DNA of 64,000 nt from Citrobacter koseri (GCA_900446925.1 UAVY01000010.1:321577-385576), one strand, 5' to 3'. Positions 11,757-22,297 are shown, numbered from the stretch's first letter. A program made the numbers and translations. The notes: generated by a model not told the origin, from the letters alone.

Positions 11757-12497
11757 ATGACGGATAACACGACAGCGCCGCTCTATTCACTTCGTGGATT
11801 GCAGCTGATTGGCTGGCGCGATATGCAACATGCGCTGAATTACCTGTTTGCCGATGGGCAAATGAAGCAGGGTACGCTGGTGGCGATCAATGCTGAGAAA
11901 ATGCTGACCGCAGAAGATGACCCGGAAGTCAGGGCGTTGATTGATGCCGCCGAGTTTAAATATGCGGATGGCATTAGCGTCGTGCGCTCAGTGCGTAAGA
12001 AATTCCCCCAGGCGCAGGTTTCACGGGTGGCCGGGGCCGATCTCTGGGAAGAACTGATGGCGCGCGCTGGTAAAGAAGGGACGCCCGTTTTTCTGGTCGG
12101 CGGTAAGCCGGAGGTGCTGGCGCAGACGGAAGCGAAACTGCGTGCGCAGTGGAACGTCAATATTGTCGGTAGCCAGGACGGTTATTTTAAACCTGAGCAG
12201 CGCCAGGCGCTGTTTGAGCGCATCCATGCCAGCGGGGCGAAGATTGTGACCGTGGCAATGGGATCGCCGAAACAAGAAATCCTGATGCGCGACTGTCGGG
12301 TGATTCATCCTCAGGCCTTATATATGGGGGTGGGGGGCACCTACGATGTCTTTACCGGTCATGTGAAACGCGCGCCCAAAATGTGGCAGACGCTGGGGCT
12401 GGAGTGGCTGTATCGCCTGCTGTCTCAGCCGAGCCGTATCACCCGCCAGCTTCGTCTGTTGCGCTATCTCCGCTGGCATTACACCGGCAATCTCTGA
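11757..12497 (+). CDS. wecG: WecG, UDP-ManNAcA transferase (lipid II synthesis)
   Basis: It transfers ManNAcA from UDP-ManNAcA to lipid I, giving lipid II of the ECA pathway. The intact 246-residue protein is of the WecG/TagA/CpsF glycosyltransferase family 26, with NAEKML near the N-terminus, [22 protein letters not shown] and VAMGSPKQE. It starts two bases after the wzyE stop and is the last gene of the operon. Also known as rffM. Confidence 0.96.
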   Translation: MTDNTTAPLYSLRGLQLIGWRDMQHALNYLFADGQMKQGTLVAINAEKMLTAEDDPEVRALIDAAEFKYADGISVVRSVRKKFPQAQVSRVAGADLWEELMARAGKEGTPVFLVGGKPEVLAQTEAKLRAQWNVNIVGSQDGYFKPEQRQALFERIHASGAKIVTVAMGSPKQEILMRDCRVIHPQALYMGVGGTYDVFTGHVKRAPKMWQTLGLEWLYRLLSQPSRITRQLRLLRYLRWHYTGNL

Positions 12498-12513
12498 ACG
12501 CTGCTTTTCTTAC

Positions 12514-12543
12514 GGGTAGCGCATTCTGCTTAATGCGTTGCCC
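12514..12543 (+). terminator. Hairpin after wecG, possible end of the ECA operon
   Basis: GGGTAGCGCATT at 12514-12525 pairs with AATGCGTTGCCC at 12532-12543 (12 pairs, two of them G-U) around a six-base loop. A T run appears only about ten bases later, so this is not a classical intrinsic terminator. The rest of 12544-12703 is AT-rich leader for yifK, where I see no gene. Confidence 0.45.
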
Positions 12544-12703
12544 GCCTCCCACATTTTTGTTCCTTTTTTACACAAAACATGCATTTTTTTAATGCTTCAT
12601 TTGCCATTTTGCCAAATTTAAGAAACCATTCGCATCGCTTGATGTACCCATAACAATAACTGGCAACAACGCCGGAACGAGTGCAAACACGACAAGAGGA
12701 TTT

Positions 12704-14092
12704 ATGGCAGAGAAAAAACCGGAGCTACAGCGTGGGCTGGAAGCTCGTCATATCGAATTGATCGCCCTTGGGGGCACGATTGGCGTTGGGCTGTTTATGG
12801 GCGCCGCCAGTACGCTGAAATGGGCGGGGCCGTCCGTGCTGCTGGCGTATATCGTTGCCGGGCTGTTCGTCTTTTTCATCATGCGCTCAATGGGCGAAAT
12901 GCTGTTCCTGGAGCCGGTTACTGGCTCATTCGCCGTTTATGCGCACCGTTACATGAGCCCCTTCTTTGGCTATCTCACCGCGTGGTCATACTGGTTTATG
13001 TGGATGGCGGTGGGGATATCGGAAATAACCGCTATCGGGGTATACGTGCAGTTCTGGTTCCCGGACATGGCGCAATGGATACCCGCCCTGATCGCCGTTG
13101 GGCTGGTGGCGCTGGCTAATCTGGCCGCCGTCCGTCTGTACGGCGAAATCGAGTTCTGGTTTGCGATGATCAAAGTCACCACCATCATTGTGATGATTGT
13201 GGTCGGACTGGGGGTGATTTTCTTTGGCTTTGGCAATGGCGGCCAGGCGATCGGTTTTGGCAACCTGACAGAACACGGCGGCTTCTTTGCCGGTGGCTGG
13301 AAAGGGTTCCTGACGGCGTTGTGTATTGTGGTCGCCTCCTATCAGGGGCGTGGAGCTGATCGGCATTACCGCGGGTGAAGCGAAGAATCCGCAGGTTACG
13401 CTGCGCAGCGCGGTAGGCAAGGTACTGTGGCGTATCCTGATTTTCTATGTAGGGGCGATTTTCGTTATCGTGACAATCTTCCCGTGGAACGAAATCGGCA
13501 GTAACGGCAGCCCGTTTGTACTCACCTTTGCCAAAATCGGGATTACCGCTGCGGCGGGCATTATTAACTTCGTGGTGCTGACCGCCGCGCTTTCCGGCTG
13601 TAACAGCGGCATGTATAGCTGCGGACGTATGCTGTATGCCCTGGCGAAAAACCGCCAGCTTCCGGCGGCGATGGCGAAAGTCTCCCGTCATGGTGTACCG
13701 GTCGCCGGGGTGGCGCTGTCGATCGCGATTCTGCTGATTGGCTCATGTCTGAACTACATTATTCCGAACCCGCAGCGGGTGTTTGTGTATGTCTACAGCG
13801 CCAGCGTATTGCCGGGTATGGTGCCGTGGTTCGTGATCCTGATTAGCCAGTTGCGTTTCCGTCGTGCTCATAAAGACGCGATGGTCAGCCATCCTTTCCG
13901 TTCTATTATGTTCCCGTGGGCGAATTATCTGACGATGGCGTTCCTGGTTTGCGTTTTAATTGGCATGTACTTGAATGAAGATACCCGTATGTCGCTGTTT
14001 GTCGGCATCATCTTCCTGCTTGCCGTCACGCTCGGTCTACAAGGTTTTCGGCCTGAATCGCGCCGGAACTGCCCACAAGGTGGGGGGAATAA
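12704..14092 (+). CDS. yifK: YifK, APC-superfamily amino acid permease (three frameshifts)
   Basis: This is an inner-membrane transporter of the AAT family, related to LysP, AroP and ProY. The N-terminal substrate-binding signature [11 protein letters not shown] and about 12 membrane segments are visible. Extra Gs lie at 13347-13350 (caggggcgtg), at 14034-14035 (after acgctc) and in the six-G run at 14082-14087. Correction gives 461 residues ending AHKVGE at TAA 14090-14092, the E. coli length; uncorrected, the last frame runs wrongly to 14147. AAGAGGA precedes the ATG. In Salmonella yifK is reported as an Lrp- and GcvB-controlled gene; I did not locate those sites. Confidence 0.9.
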
Positions 14093-14144
14093 GCAGCAAA
14101 ACGCGCAAAGCGTAACCAAACGCGCATTTTATTTAAAAAGGCAC

Positions 14145-14175
14145 TAGACAGGAGGGGGTGGGAAGTCCGTATTAT
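14145..14175 (+). promoter_or_regulatory. Promoter of the argX-hisR-leuT-proM operon
   Basis: A -10 TATTAT at 14170-14175 is followed by a GC-rich discriminator (ccaccccc) typical of stringently controlled stable-RNA promoters. The -35 is probably TAGACA at 14145-14150. The 19-base spacer is long and contains a five-G run, so an extra base may have entered it. Confidence 0.6.
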
Positions 14176-14196
14176 CCACCCCCGCAACGGCGCTAA

Positions 14197-14273
<77 letters not shown>

Positions 14274-14327
14274 TTTTACCCGGTGCTGGAGCTGCGGTGG
14301 TTTTAATACCGCGTAAAAGATTTCAGT

Positions 14328-14404
14328 GGTGGCTATAGCTCAGTTGGTAGAGCCCTGGATTGTGATTCCAGTTGTCGTGGGTTCGAATCCCATTAGCCAC
14401 CCCA
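14328..14404 (+). tRNA. hisR: tRNA-His (anticodon GTG)
   Basis: The anticodon loop has GTG at 14362-14364 between CTGGA and TCCAG. The gene has the extra 5' G (position -1) at 14328 that marks tRNA-His, pairing with the C before the encoded CCA. The T arm is GGTTCGAATCC. This is the second tRNA of the operon; no insertion is seen in it. Confidence 0.97.
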
Positions 14405-14423
14405 TTATTAAAAGTTGTGAAAT

Positions 14424-14511
14424 GCGAAGGTGGCGGAATTGGTAGACGCGCTAGCTTCAGGTGTTAGTGTCCTTACGGACGTGGGGGGTTCAAGTCCCCC
14501 CCCTCGCACCA
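14424..14511 (+). tRNA. leuT: tRNA-Leu (anticodon CAG), one extra G in the T-stem run
   Basis: A class II tRNA with a long variable arm (TGTCCTTACGGACG), anticodon CAG and encoded CCA. The run at 14483-14488 has six Gs where the E. coli gene has five, giving 88 rather than 87 bases and an unpaired G beside the T stem. A functional gene would not be expected to carry this, so I read it as a run-length error like those in neighbouring genes. Confidence 0.94.
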
Positions 14512-14553
14512 CGACTTAAAGAGTTGAACTAAAAATTCAAAAAAGCAGTACAT

Positions 14554-14631
14554 CGGCGAGTAGCGCAGCTTGGTAGCGCAACTGGTTTGGGACCAGGTGG
14601 GTCGGAGGTTCGAATCCTCTCTCGCCGACCA
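14554..14631 (+). tRNA. proM: tRNA-Pro (anticodon TGG), one extra G below the anticodon stem
   Basis: The acceptor CGGCGAG/CTCGCCG, anticodon TGG and encoded CCA are clear. The anticodon stem should be ACTGG/CCAGT, but the sequence reads CCAGGT at 14593-14598: an extra G displaces the T that pairs with A27. Length is 78 rather than 77 bases. It is the last tRNA of the operon and is followed by a terminator. Confidence 0.94.
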
Positions 14632-14638
14632 ATTTTGA

Positions 14639-14665
14639 ACCCCGCTTCGGCGGGGTTTTTTGTTT
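14639..14665 (+). terminator. Intrinsic terminator of the tRNA operon
   Basis: ACCCCGC pairs with GCGGGGT around a TTCG tetraloop, followed directly by TTTTTGTTTT. This is a textbook Rho-independent terminator, placed eight bases after proM. Confidence 0.92.
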
Positions 14666-14707
14666 TCACCTCTTCTTCCTCTTCTTTCCCGATCCCCCCT
14701 GTATCGC

Positions 14708-14820
14708 TGTCGCAATGTTGAGACATTCCAGGCTTCTGTTGTCGCTATCTGGTGACATCTAACATCATGATTTATCAATAATTATTGGTATTGCGTGTTA
14801 TTTGTCTCCGTTCAGAGACA
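14708..14820 (+). promoter_or_regulatory. Three GlrR (QseF) operators upstream of glmZ
   Basis: Three perfect TGTC-N10-GACA sites lie at 14708-14725, 14740-14757 and 14803-14820. This is the binding motif of GlrR, the response regulator of the GlrK/GlrR system that activates sigma54 promoters of glmY and glmZ in enterobacteria. Between the second and third sites, TATCAATAAT at about 14774 resembles half of an IHF site, which would fit looping to the promoter. No gene is seen in 14666-14955; in E. coli K-12 the asl genes lie between proM and glmZ, and they are absent here. Confidence 0.85.
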
Positions 14821-14928
14821 AAGAGGGGATTTTTATGGCGAAGAAGGCTGGGCAGAAACCGCCGCAGAGCCGCGAATGGGCCTGATACGTTAAAAAGTCT
14901 GAATCCTTATTTTTGGCGGGTGCAATCC

Positions 14929-14950
14929 TGGCATGCAATGTGCAATAATA
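14929..14950 (+). promoter_or_regulatory. Overlapping sigma54 and sigma70 promoter of glmZ
   Basis: TGGCATGCAATGTGCA gives the sigma54 elements GG at 14930-14931 and GC at 14942-14943, exactly ten bases apart. AATAAT just downstream (14945-14950) could serve as a sigma70 -10, and such overlap is known for glmY and glmZ. The predicted start is G at 14956, 13 bases after the -12 element. Confidence 0.8.
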
Positions 14951-14955
14951 TCCCT

Positions 14956-15163
14956 GTAGATGCTCATTCCATCTCTTATGTTCGCCTTGGTGCCTCATAA
15001 ACTCAGGAATGATGCAGAGCCCGTTTACGGTGCTTATCGTCCACAGACAGATGTCGCTTACGGCCTCATTCAAACACCATGGACATAACGTTGAGTGAAG
15101 CACCTATTTATGTTGTCATACAGACCTGTTTTGACGCCTGCTCATTTGAGCAGGCGTTTTTTT
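14956..15163 (+). ncRNA. glmZ: GlmZ small RNA
   Basis: The sequence from GTAGATGCTCATTCC to the terminator follows E. coli GlmZ (SraJ) closely. GlmZ base-pairs with glmS mRNA with Hfq and raises glucosamine-6-phosphate synthase; RapZ targets it for RNase E cleavage, and the decoy GlmY protects it. It ends in an intrinsic terminator at 15134-15163 (ACGCCTGCTC hairpin, seven Ts). Run lengths look inflated: ccc at 15020-15022 and gg at 15062-15063 are each one longer than I remember for the family. Confidence 0.93.
15134..15163 (+). terminator. Intrinsic terminator of glmZ
   Basis: ACGCCTGCTC pairs with GAGCAGGCGT around ATTT, followed by a T run. Confidence 0.92.
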
Positions 15164-15182
15164 ATGGGGAAGCGGAAGAGAA

Positions 15183-15256
15183 CTGCCGGATGGCGGTTTC
15201 GCTTTATCCGGCCTACGGTGACCTGGCAGGCCGGTAAGCGTAGCGCCACCGGGCAA
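15183..15256. repeat. REP pair (BIME) between glmZ and hemY
   Basis: Two REP units in opposite orientation: tgccggatggcg...atccggcctac and ggccggtaagcg...gccaccgggcaa. They form stem-loops after the hemY 3' end and the glmZ terminator. Confidence 0.85.
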
Positions 15257-15262
15257 TGGGAA

Positions 15263-16463
15263 TTACTGCGGAGGATTGTTCTGCAAGGTCAGCATAAGAC
15301 CGTCGCGGGCGCATGGTGGCCGCTTCTTCCGGCTGATGCAACCGGTCCAGCGCATCGGCGAGCCAGGCGTAGTCGTAGGCGTCAGGGCGTTGCTTGAGCG
15401 CGGCGCGGAAGGCGAACGTAGCCTCCTGCCATTCGCCATGCCTTCATCAATGACTGACCCAGCGTGCTCCACAGTAGCGGGCGATCGCCAACGGTTTTAA
15501 TCTGCTGGCGCAGCACTTTTTCCAGCTGCTCCGGGTTGTTGGTTTTCAGGCGCGGGATCGGCAGAACCAGGTGGTCGTCATACTGGCGCTTCAGGCCGTC
15601 GATGATGATCTGCTGCGCCATATCGTGATCGTCACACTCAATCAGATGCTCTGCCATTGCCACTTGCAGCGGAACCTGGTGGCGAGTTTTACGGCTCTGG
15701 TTCTTCCACCATTCGCGTAATCCTTCGCTGCCCTGATCGGCTCGCGCCTGATCCATCAGCCCAATCCAGGCCTGCTGTTCCAGCATGGCGCGATGTTCTT
15801 CATCACCGACGTTGGCCTTCGCCATTGACGGGATGATGTCCAGCAGCGAACTCCATGCTCCGGTGCGGATGTAAGCCTGTTCCGCCAGGCGCAGCACTTC
15901 TGGATGACGCGGGGTAACTTCCCAATAGTGTATCCACGCCGTGACGCGCCGCATGATTCTCGTTGCGCGCCAGTTGCAGACGTACGCGGGCGATCTCCAC
16001 CGGAATCGTGTCGTTGCCCGCCAGTTCAGCGGCACGTTCCAGATGCTGATTAGCGCGCGCTTCGTCACCACGCTGCTGCGCGGCTTCGGCGGCCAGCAGA
16101 TAGTTTACCACCGGCTGTTCAGCGTGATCGGCATTCTTCGCCATCAGCTTCTCAACCTGCTGGTAATCGCCTTCCGCCAGCTTAAGCAGCGCCTGTTCGG
16201 TCTGCTTACGTGCGCGGCGGCGTTTACGCCCGACAAACCAGCCGCGAGTGTGCGCGCCGGTGCGGAAAACGCGTCGCAGCAGCCCACTCAATGGCGAACA
16301 GAATGACCATCATAACGATCAGGATGATCACCAGCCCCGTTACGCTGGTCTCAATGTTGTAATTATCGGTCTGGATCAGAACATAGCCCTGATGACCGGC
16401 GATCATTGGGCCTATGACGATACCGGCGATCAACAACACAAAGAGCAATAATACTTTCAGCAT
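15263..16463 (-). CDS. hemY: HemY, TPR membrane protein of the hem operon (four frameshifts)
   Basis: HemY is an inner-membrane protein with two N-terminal membrane segments (about residues 1-60) and cytoplasmic tetratricopeptide repeats. It is cotranscribed with haem genes and proposed to help late haem synthesis; it is not the Gram-positive HemY oxidase. Extra bases (plus-strand positions) are at 16289-16291 (ccc), 15927-15929 (ccc), 15441-15442 (cc) and 15307-15309 (ggg). Correction gives 398 residues ending TLQNNPPQ, as in E. coli. I chose the ATG at 16463 (MLKVLLLF); an adjacent ATG at 16466 overlaps the hemX stop. Confidence 0.92.
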
Positions 16464-16465
16464 CA

Positions 16466-17650
16466 TTATTCTCCTTGCGGCGCGGCTGCCGGTGCTTCTG
16501 CCTGCGGAGCAGGGGCCTGAGCCGCTTCAGTCGTGGCCGCCGCCGGCTGCGCCAGCAGGTTACGCACGCGAGTCTGCATCAGTTTCTCAAGAATCGGCTG
16601 GCTCTGTAACGTCTCCGGCACGTCCATCGTGATGCTCTGTTGACTCAGTTTATCCACGTCATCAAGAAACGCTTTGGTCGTTGCGTCGTCGGTGTCGTAG
16701 TACGCGCGTACCCAGGTGGAGACATTATCCAGCGCCTGACGGTAAGTCTCTTCCTGATGACGCGGCACGGCTTGCGCCGCCACTAACAGGCGGGAGCGGA
16801 TGTTTTCACGTAAGTAAACGTCCTGGTTCGGCGCCAGCAGCGGGGACGGCGGTGTCATCACGACGGCGAATGGTAATAAAGCTGTCCATAAAGTTCTGCC
16901 AGCTTTTTTGCAGATTAACGCGCCATTCGCTGATCGAGCTGGACAGCTCGCTGCTGTCGGAGTCCATTGGCGAATCGTCGGTGTCGTTATCGGCCAGACG
17001 CAGGTTATCAATCTGGTTTAGAGAGCTGGTTCACTTTGAGGATAATACCGTCGTAGTCCCACCTGCGCCACCGCCGACAGGCTGGCAATATCATCGGTAA
17101 TGGCGCGGCGCGCGGCGATCAGACTGGGGTCGTTCATGTCTGCCAGGCTGGCATCCGCGCTTTTGAGCAGCGCCGCAGCAGTGGTGACATCCTGATCGCT
17201 CCACAATTTACGTCCGGCGAGTTTGACCAGAAAATCAGATTGCGCCAGCAGCCAGGTTTTGGCGTCACTGCCGGAGATCGTCGCGACTTTCTGTTGCACT
17301 TCATCCAGTTGTTTTGCCAGCGCGGCCTGTTGGCGATTTGCATCATCCAGTTGCGTCGCCTGCTGTTTGATAATGCCTTCCAGCTCCGCTTTTTGGCTTT
17401 CCTGGGCTTTTTGCAGCGCCGTAAGTTGGTTAACCAGCGCATCGCTGGTGGCCGTTTGTTTAACGGCCTGCTGCTTTCCCCAGCCATACAGACCGACGCC
17501 CGCGGCCAGGGCAATGGCGATTGCCACCGCACTCAATACCAGCGCGGCGCCGTTCTTACTCTTCTTTTCTGCATTGACTGGCTGCGGCGTGGTTTCCACG
17601 GCCTCCCTGGTCTCTTCAACCACGGCGGAGGATTTTTCTTGTTCCGTCAT
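16466..17650 (-). CDS. hemX: HemX, membrane protein of the hem operon (three frameshifts)
   Basis: HemX has one membrane segment at about residues 36-58 followed by a long coiled-coil region (alternating Q, K and E, about 68-130) and a periplasmic domain. The name follows the operon; although annotated as a uroporphyrinogen methyltransferase in some databases, no SAM-binding motif is visible. Insertions lie at 17058-17060 (ccc), 17017-17019 (ttt) and about 16850-16853 (gggg) on the plus strand. Correction gives 393 residues with an alanine- and proline-rich tail ending AAPQGE. Confidence 0.92.
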
Positions 17651-17671
17651 TATGGCATCCCATTATGAGAG

Positions 17672-18414
17672 TTATTGTAATGCGCGCAGTAGCGCATCGT
17701 TGTCGGCGTTATCAGCGACCTTAATATCTTGCCAGCCCAGTTCCCGGGCGAGGTGCGCCAGACGCTCACTGACGACCAGCAGCCGACAGCGTAGTAACCA
17801 GTGCTCACGATACCACTGCGGGATCAGCGACCAGAGCTGTTGCAGCATTTCGCCGCTGGTGACAACAATCGTCGTCACGCCGCGAGAGTGCCAGCGCATC
17901 GCCTCTTCCGCGCCATCGTAATGTTTTGCACTGCGTTGATAACCATTCACAAAAGGTGACTTCAGCGCCGCGTTCTGTGAGGGTTTTGCCTAACAGTTCA
18001 CGCCCGCCGTTGCCCCGTAAAATAAGCGCTCGTTTTCCCGCAATATTTTGTAATTCAGGTAATTGTAGCAAGACTTCGCTGATTTCCCGATCCAGAGGAT
18101 AGCGAATATCGCATCCGCTAACGGTATGCAGCGCCAGCGCCGTTGTGCGCCCGATGGCGAAGTAGCGTGGCTGCACAGGCCAGTCCAGCCCCTGCTGTTG
18201 CAGTTGGGCGTGGGCAAAGGCGACGGCGTGTTGCGAGAGGGCGAACACCAGATCGTTGTCCGTGAGCGCCGCCAGGCGATCGGCAAGCGTTGCCAGTTCC
18301 CGGCCCGGCGTAAACTCAATAAGCGGAAAACTCCAGGCCACCTGCCCCCAGTGTGCGCAGACGGCTCACTAACTCTTCCCCGGAGGGAGACGGGCGGGTG
18401 ACCAGAATACTCAT
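17672..18414 (-). CDS. hemD: HemD, uroporphyrinogen III synthase (two frameshifts)
   Basis: It cyclises hydroxymethylbilane with inversion of ring D to give uroporphyrinogen III, the branch point for haem, sirohaem and cobalamin. Blocks seen are [34 protein letters not shown] and [12 protein letters not shown]. An extra C lies in the run at about 18344-18348 and another at 17944-17945 (plus strand). Correction gives 246 residues, the E. coli length. The ATG overlaps the hemC stop (ATGA), so the two enzymes are probably translationally coupled. Confidence 0.93.
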
Positions 18415-19354
18415 GCGGGCGCTTCTCCGTTATAAACCTCGGTCAGAATCGCGCGGGCGCCGTTTTCCAGCAGCTCTTCCGCCAGGGAAATGCCCATTTG
18501 CGCGGCGTCCTGCGGCAATCCGCGACGTTCTCCGCGAATCATCTGCGAACCGTCAGGCGCGCCAACCAGCGCACGCAGCCAGACTTCACCATCAATGATT
18601 TCAGCATAGCTGCCAATTGGCACCTGACAGCCCCCTTCCAGGCGGGTGTTCATGGCGCGTTCGGCTTTTACACGTAGCGCGGTTTCTTCATGGTTCAGCG
18701 GCGCTAACAGCGCCTGAGTACGTGCGTCATCCAGTCGGCATTCAATGCCCACTGCGCCTTGCCCTACGGCAGGGAGAGAGATTTCGGGAGGCAGCGCGGT
18801 GCGAATACGCGACGTCAGACCTAACCGTTTTAACCCGGCAACCGCCAGGATAATTGCGTCATAATCGCCGTTATCGAGCTTGCTCAGGCGTGGTGCCGAC
18901 GTTGCCGCGCAGCGAGCGGATGACGAGATCCGGGCGACGCTCGGCCAACTGGCACTGGCGACGCAAACTTGATGTGCCGACGATGCTGCCTGCGGGCAGT
19001 TCATCCAGATTGTTGTATTGGTTCGAGACGAAAGCATCGCGTGGATCTTTCGCGTTCGCAAATCGTGACCAGGCCAAGCCCTTGCGGGAATTCTACCGGC
19101 ACATCTTTCATCGAATGCACGGCGATATCGGCGCGCTTTTCCAGCAGCGCGACTTCCAGCTCTTTTACAAACAAGCCCTTACCGCCCACTTTTGCCAGAG
19201 GGGTGTCCAGAATCACGTCGCCGCGCGTCACCATCGGCACCAGTTCCACGACCAGTCCCGGATGCTGTGCTATCAACGCGTCTTTGACATAATGTGCCTG
19301 CCAGAGCGCAAGGGGGCTTTGGCGTGTGGCAATTCTTAAAACATTGTCTAACAT
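18411..19354 (-). CDS. hemC: HemC, porphobilinogen deaminase (two frameshifts)
   Basis: It polymerises four porphobilinogens to hydroxymethylbilane. Visible features are [37 protein letters not shown] and EGGCQVPIG with the cysteine that holds the dipyrromethane cofactor. Insertions are at 19048-19050 (ttt) and at 18891, a single T not in a run ([10 protein letters not shown] expected). Correction gives 313 residues. The start MLDNVL at 19354 follows E. coli; an in-frame ATG lies 15 bases upstream. It is first in hemCDXY and divergent from cyaA. Confidence 0.94.
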
Positions 19355-19743
19355 GCTTGTTACCGTCATTATCGTCCGTGGACCATCCTAACATCCTTAC
19401 AAGTGGGATGTCAGTGTTACGGTCAAAGGTGAGTAAGAGGATCAGGCGCGGCGTCGCGACTGGCAGTGAATAATGACGAGAAACCGCCTGACCGTATTAA
19501 GGAATTTACACGTAGCTAACGGTGCTACACTTGTATGTAGTGCATCTTTCTTTACGGTCAATGGAGCAAGGTGTTAAATTGATCACGTTTTAGACCATTT
19601 TTTCGTCTTTACCCCTTAATGGGGAGAAGGATGAAAAAGGTAACGGTTATTTTTGACATACGGTTTATCCCGAATGGTTTGGTTGCCCGCACTCCGCGAT
19701 GGCAATCAGACGCATGACGGGTAGCAACATCAGGCGATACGTC
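19355..19743. promoter_or_regulatory. Divergent hemC-cyaA control region
   Basis: This 389-base region holds the promoters of both operons and the cyaA leader. I see no protein gene in it. Other than the CRP site listed separately, individual promoter boxes are not clear enough to call. Confidence 0.6.
19572..19587 (+). promoter_or_regulatory. CRP-binding site of the cyaA promoter
   Basis: TGTTAAATTGATCACG matches TGTGA-N6-TCACA at eight of ten positions and equals the known cyaA site, where CRP-cAMP represses adenylate cyclase synthesis. Confidence 0.85.
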
Positions 19744-22293
19744 TTGTACCTCTATATTGAGACTTTGAAACAGAGACTGGATGCCATCAATCAATTGCGT
19801 GTGGATCGCGCGCTTGCTGCCATGGGCCCTGCCTTCCAGCAGGTATACAGTCTGCTGCCGACATTATTGCACTACCATAATCCGCTGATGCCGGGTTACC
19901 TCGACGGTAACGTTCCCAAGGGCATATGCTTTTACACGCCTGATGAAACCCAACGCCACTACCTGAATGAACTTGAACTGTACCGGGGAATGTCCACGCA
20001 GGACCCGCCGAAAGGCGAGCTGCCGATCACCGGCGTGTACTCAATGGGCAGTACATCTTCAGTAGGGCAAAGCTGTTCTTCTGACCTGGATATCTGGGTC
20101 TGCCACCAGTCCTGGCTTGATAGCGAAGAGCGCCAGTTGCTGCAACGTAAATGCAGCCTGCTGGAAAGCTGGGCCGCTTCGCTGGGCGTGGAAGTCAGCT
20201 TCTTCCTGATCGACGAAAACCGTTTCCGCCATAATGAAAGCGGCAGTCTGGGGGGTGAAGACTGCGGCTCGACGCAGCACATCCTGCTGCTCGACGAATT
20301 TTATCGCACCGCTGTGCGTCTGGCCGGTAAGCGTATTCTGTGGAATATGGTGCCGTGCGACGAAGAAGAGCATTACGGACGATTACGTCATGACGCTTTA
20401 CGCGCAGGGGGTCCTCACGCCAAACGAATGGCTGGACCTGGGTGGATTAAGCTCGCTCTCCGCCGAAGAGTACTTTGGCGCCAGCCTCTGGCAGTTGTAC
20501 AAGAGTATCGATTCCCCGTACAAAGCGGTGCTGAAAACGCTGCTGCTGGAAGCCTACTCCTGGGAATATCCCAATCCGCGCCTGTTGGCGAAAGACATTA
20601 AACAGCGCCTGCATGACGGCGAGATCGTTTCGTTTGGTCTCGACCCGTATTGCATGATGCTGGAACGCGTGACCGAATACCTCACGGCTATCGAAGATCC
20701 GACGCGTCTTGATTTAGTCCGTCGATGTTTCTACTTAAAAGTGTGTGAGAAACTGAGCCGCGAACGCGCCTGCGTTGGCTGGCGTCGTGAAGTGTTAAGT
20801 CAGTTAGTGAACGAGTGGGGGATGGGACGACGCTCGTCTGACAATGCTCGACAACCGGGCGAACTGGAAGATCGATCAGGTACGCGAAGCGCATAACGAA
20901 CTGCTCGACGCCATGATGCAGAGCTATCGTAATCTGATCCGTTTTGCCCGCCGTAACAATCTCAGCGTTAGCGCCAGTCCGCAGGATATTGGCGTGCTGA
21001 CGCGTAAACTGTATGCCGCATTTGAAGCCCTGCCGGGCAAAGTGACGCTGGTGAACCCGCAGATTTCACCGGATCTCTCCGAACCGAACCTGACCTTTAT
21101 CCATGTGCCGCCGGGCCGGGCCAACCGTTCTGGCTGGTATCTCTACAACCGTGCGCCGAACATGGATTCGATCATCAGCCATCAGCCGTTGGAATATAAC
21201 CGCTACCTGAACAAACTGGTGGCGTGGGCCTGGTTTAACGGTTTGCTGACGTCGCGTACCCACCTGTTTATTAAGGGCAACGGCATTGTGGACCTGCCTA
21301 AGTTGCAGGAGATGGTGGCCGATGTGTCGCACCATTTCCCGCTGCGTTTGCCTGCGCCAACGCCTAAAGCGCTCTACAGTCCGTGTGAAATTCGCCATCT
21401 GGCGATCATCGTTAACCTTGAATATGACCCGACGGCGGCGTTCCGCAATCAGGTGGTGCATTTCGATTTCCGTAAGCTGGATGTCTTCAGCTTTGGCGAA
21501 GAGCAAAACTGCCTGGTCGGCAGTGTCGACCTGTTGTATCGCAACTCGTGGAACGAAGTGCGTACCCTGCACTTCAACGGCGAACAGGCGATGATTGAAG
21601 CGCTGAAAACGATTCTCGGTAAAATGCACCAGGATGCCGCGCCGCCGGACAGTGTGGAAGTGTTCTGCTATAGCCAGCATCTGCGCGGCCTGATCCGCAC
21701 CCGCGTACAGCAACTGGTCTCCGAGTGCATTGAACTGCGTCTCTCCAGCACCCGCCAGGAAACCGGACGTTTTAAAGCGCTGCGCGTTTCGGGCCAAACC
21801 TGGGGGGCTGTTCTTCGAGCGCCTGAATGTTTCGGTGCAGAAACTGGAAAACGCCATTGAGTTTTACGGCGCGATTTCGCACAACAAACTTCACGGACTT
21901 TCCGTTCAGGTTGAGACCAACCATGTGAAATTACCGTCGGTGGTGGATGGGTTCGCCAGCGAAGGGATCATCCAGTTCTTCTTTGAAGAAACCGGCGATG
22001 AGAAAGGCTTTAATATTTATATTCTGGACGAGAGTAACCGGGCGGAAGTGTATCACCACTGCGAAGGCAGCAAAGAAGAGCTGGTACGCGACGTGAGCCG
22101 CTTCTATTCGTCGTCGCACGATCGCTTCACCTACGGCTCCAGCTTCATCAACTTCAACCTGCCGCAGTTCTACCAGATTGTGAATACCGATGGTCGCGAG
22201 CAGGTCATTCCGTTCCGTACCCAGCCCATCAGCGCCGTGCCACCGGCAAACCAGGACAACGACGCGCCGCTGTTGCAGCAGTATTTCTCGTGA
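19744..22293 (+). CDS. cyaA: CyaA, class I adenylate cyclase (three frameshifts)
   Basis: It makes cAMP from ATP; the N-terminal half is catalytic and the C-terminal half regulatory, answering to phosphorylated EIIA-Glc. The start is TTG at 19744 ([12 protein letters not shown]), the conserved weak start that limits its expression. The nucleotidyltransferase signature [17 protein letters not shown] is visible at about residue 103-119. Extra Gs lie at 20378-20379 (cattacgg), 20818-20822 (tggggga) and 21803-21808 (six Gs before ctgttc). Removing them gives 849 codons including the stop, close to the 848-residue E. coli enzyme, ending LLQQYFS. Confidence 0.95.
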
Positions 22294-22297
22294 ACAT

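Noticed and set aside
14600..14780. A minus-strand frame across the proM/leuT region and glmZ control region (14473-14778).
   Set aside because: It reads through tRNA genes and a terminator; no start context and no recognisable domain.
14790..14890. A short ORF starting at an ATG near 14835 in the glmZ control region (AKKAGQKPPQSREWA).
   Set aside because: Very short, with no downstream continuation or known homologue, and overlapping the sigma54 control region. Cannot be supported.
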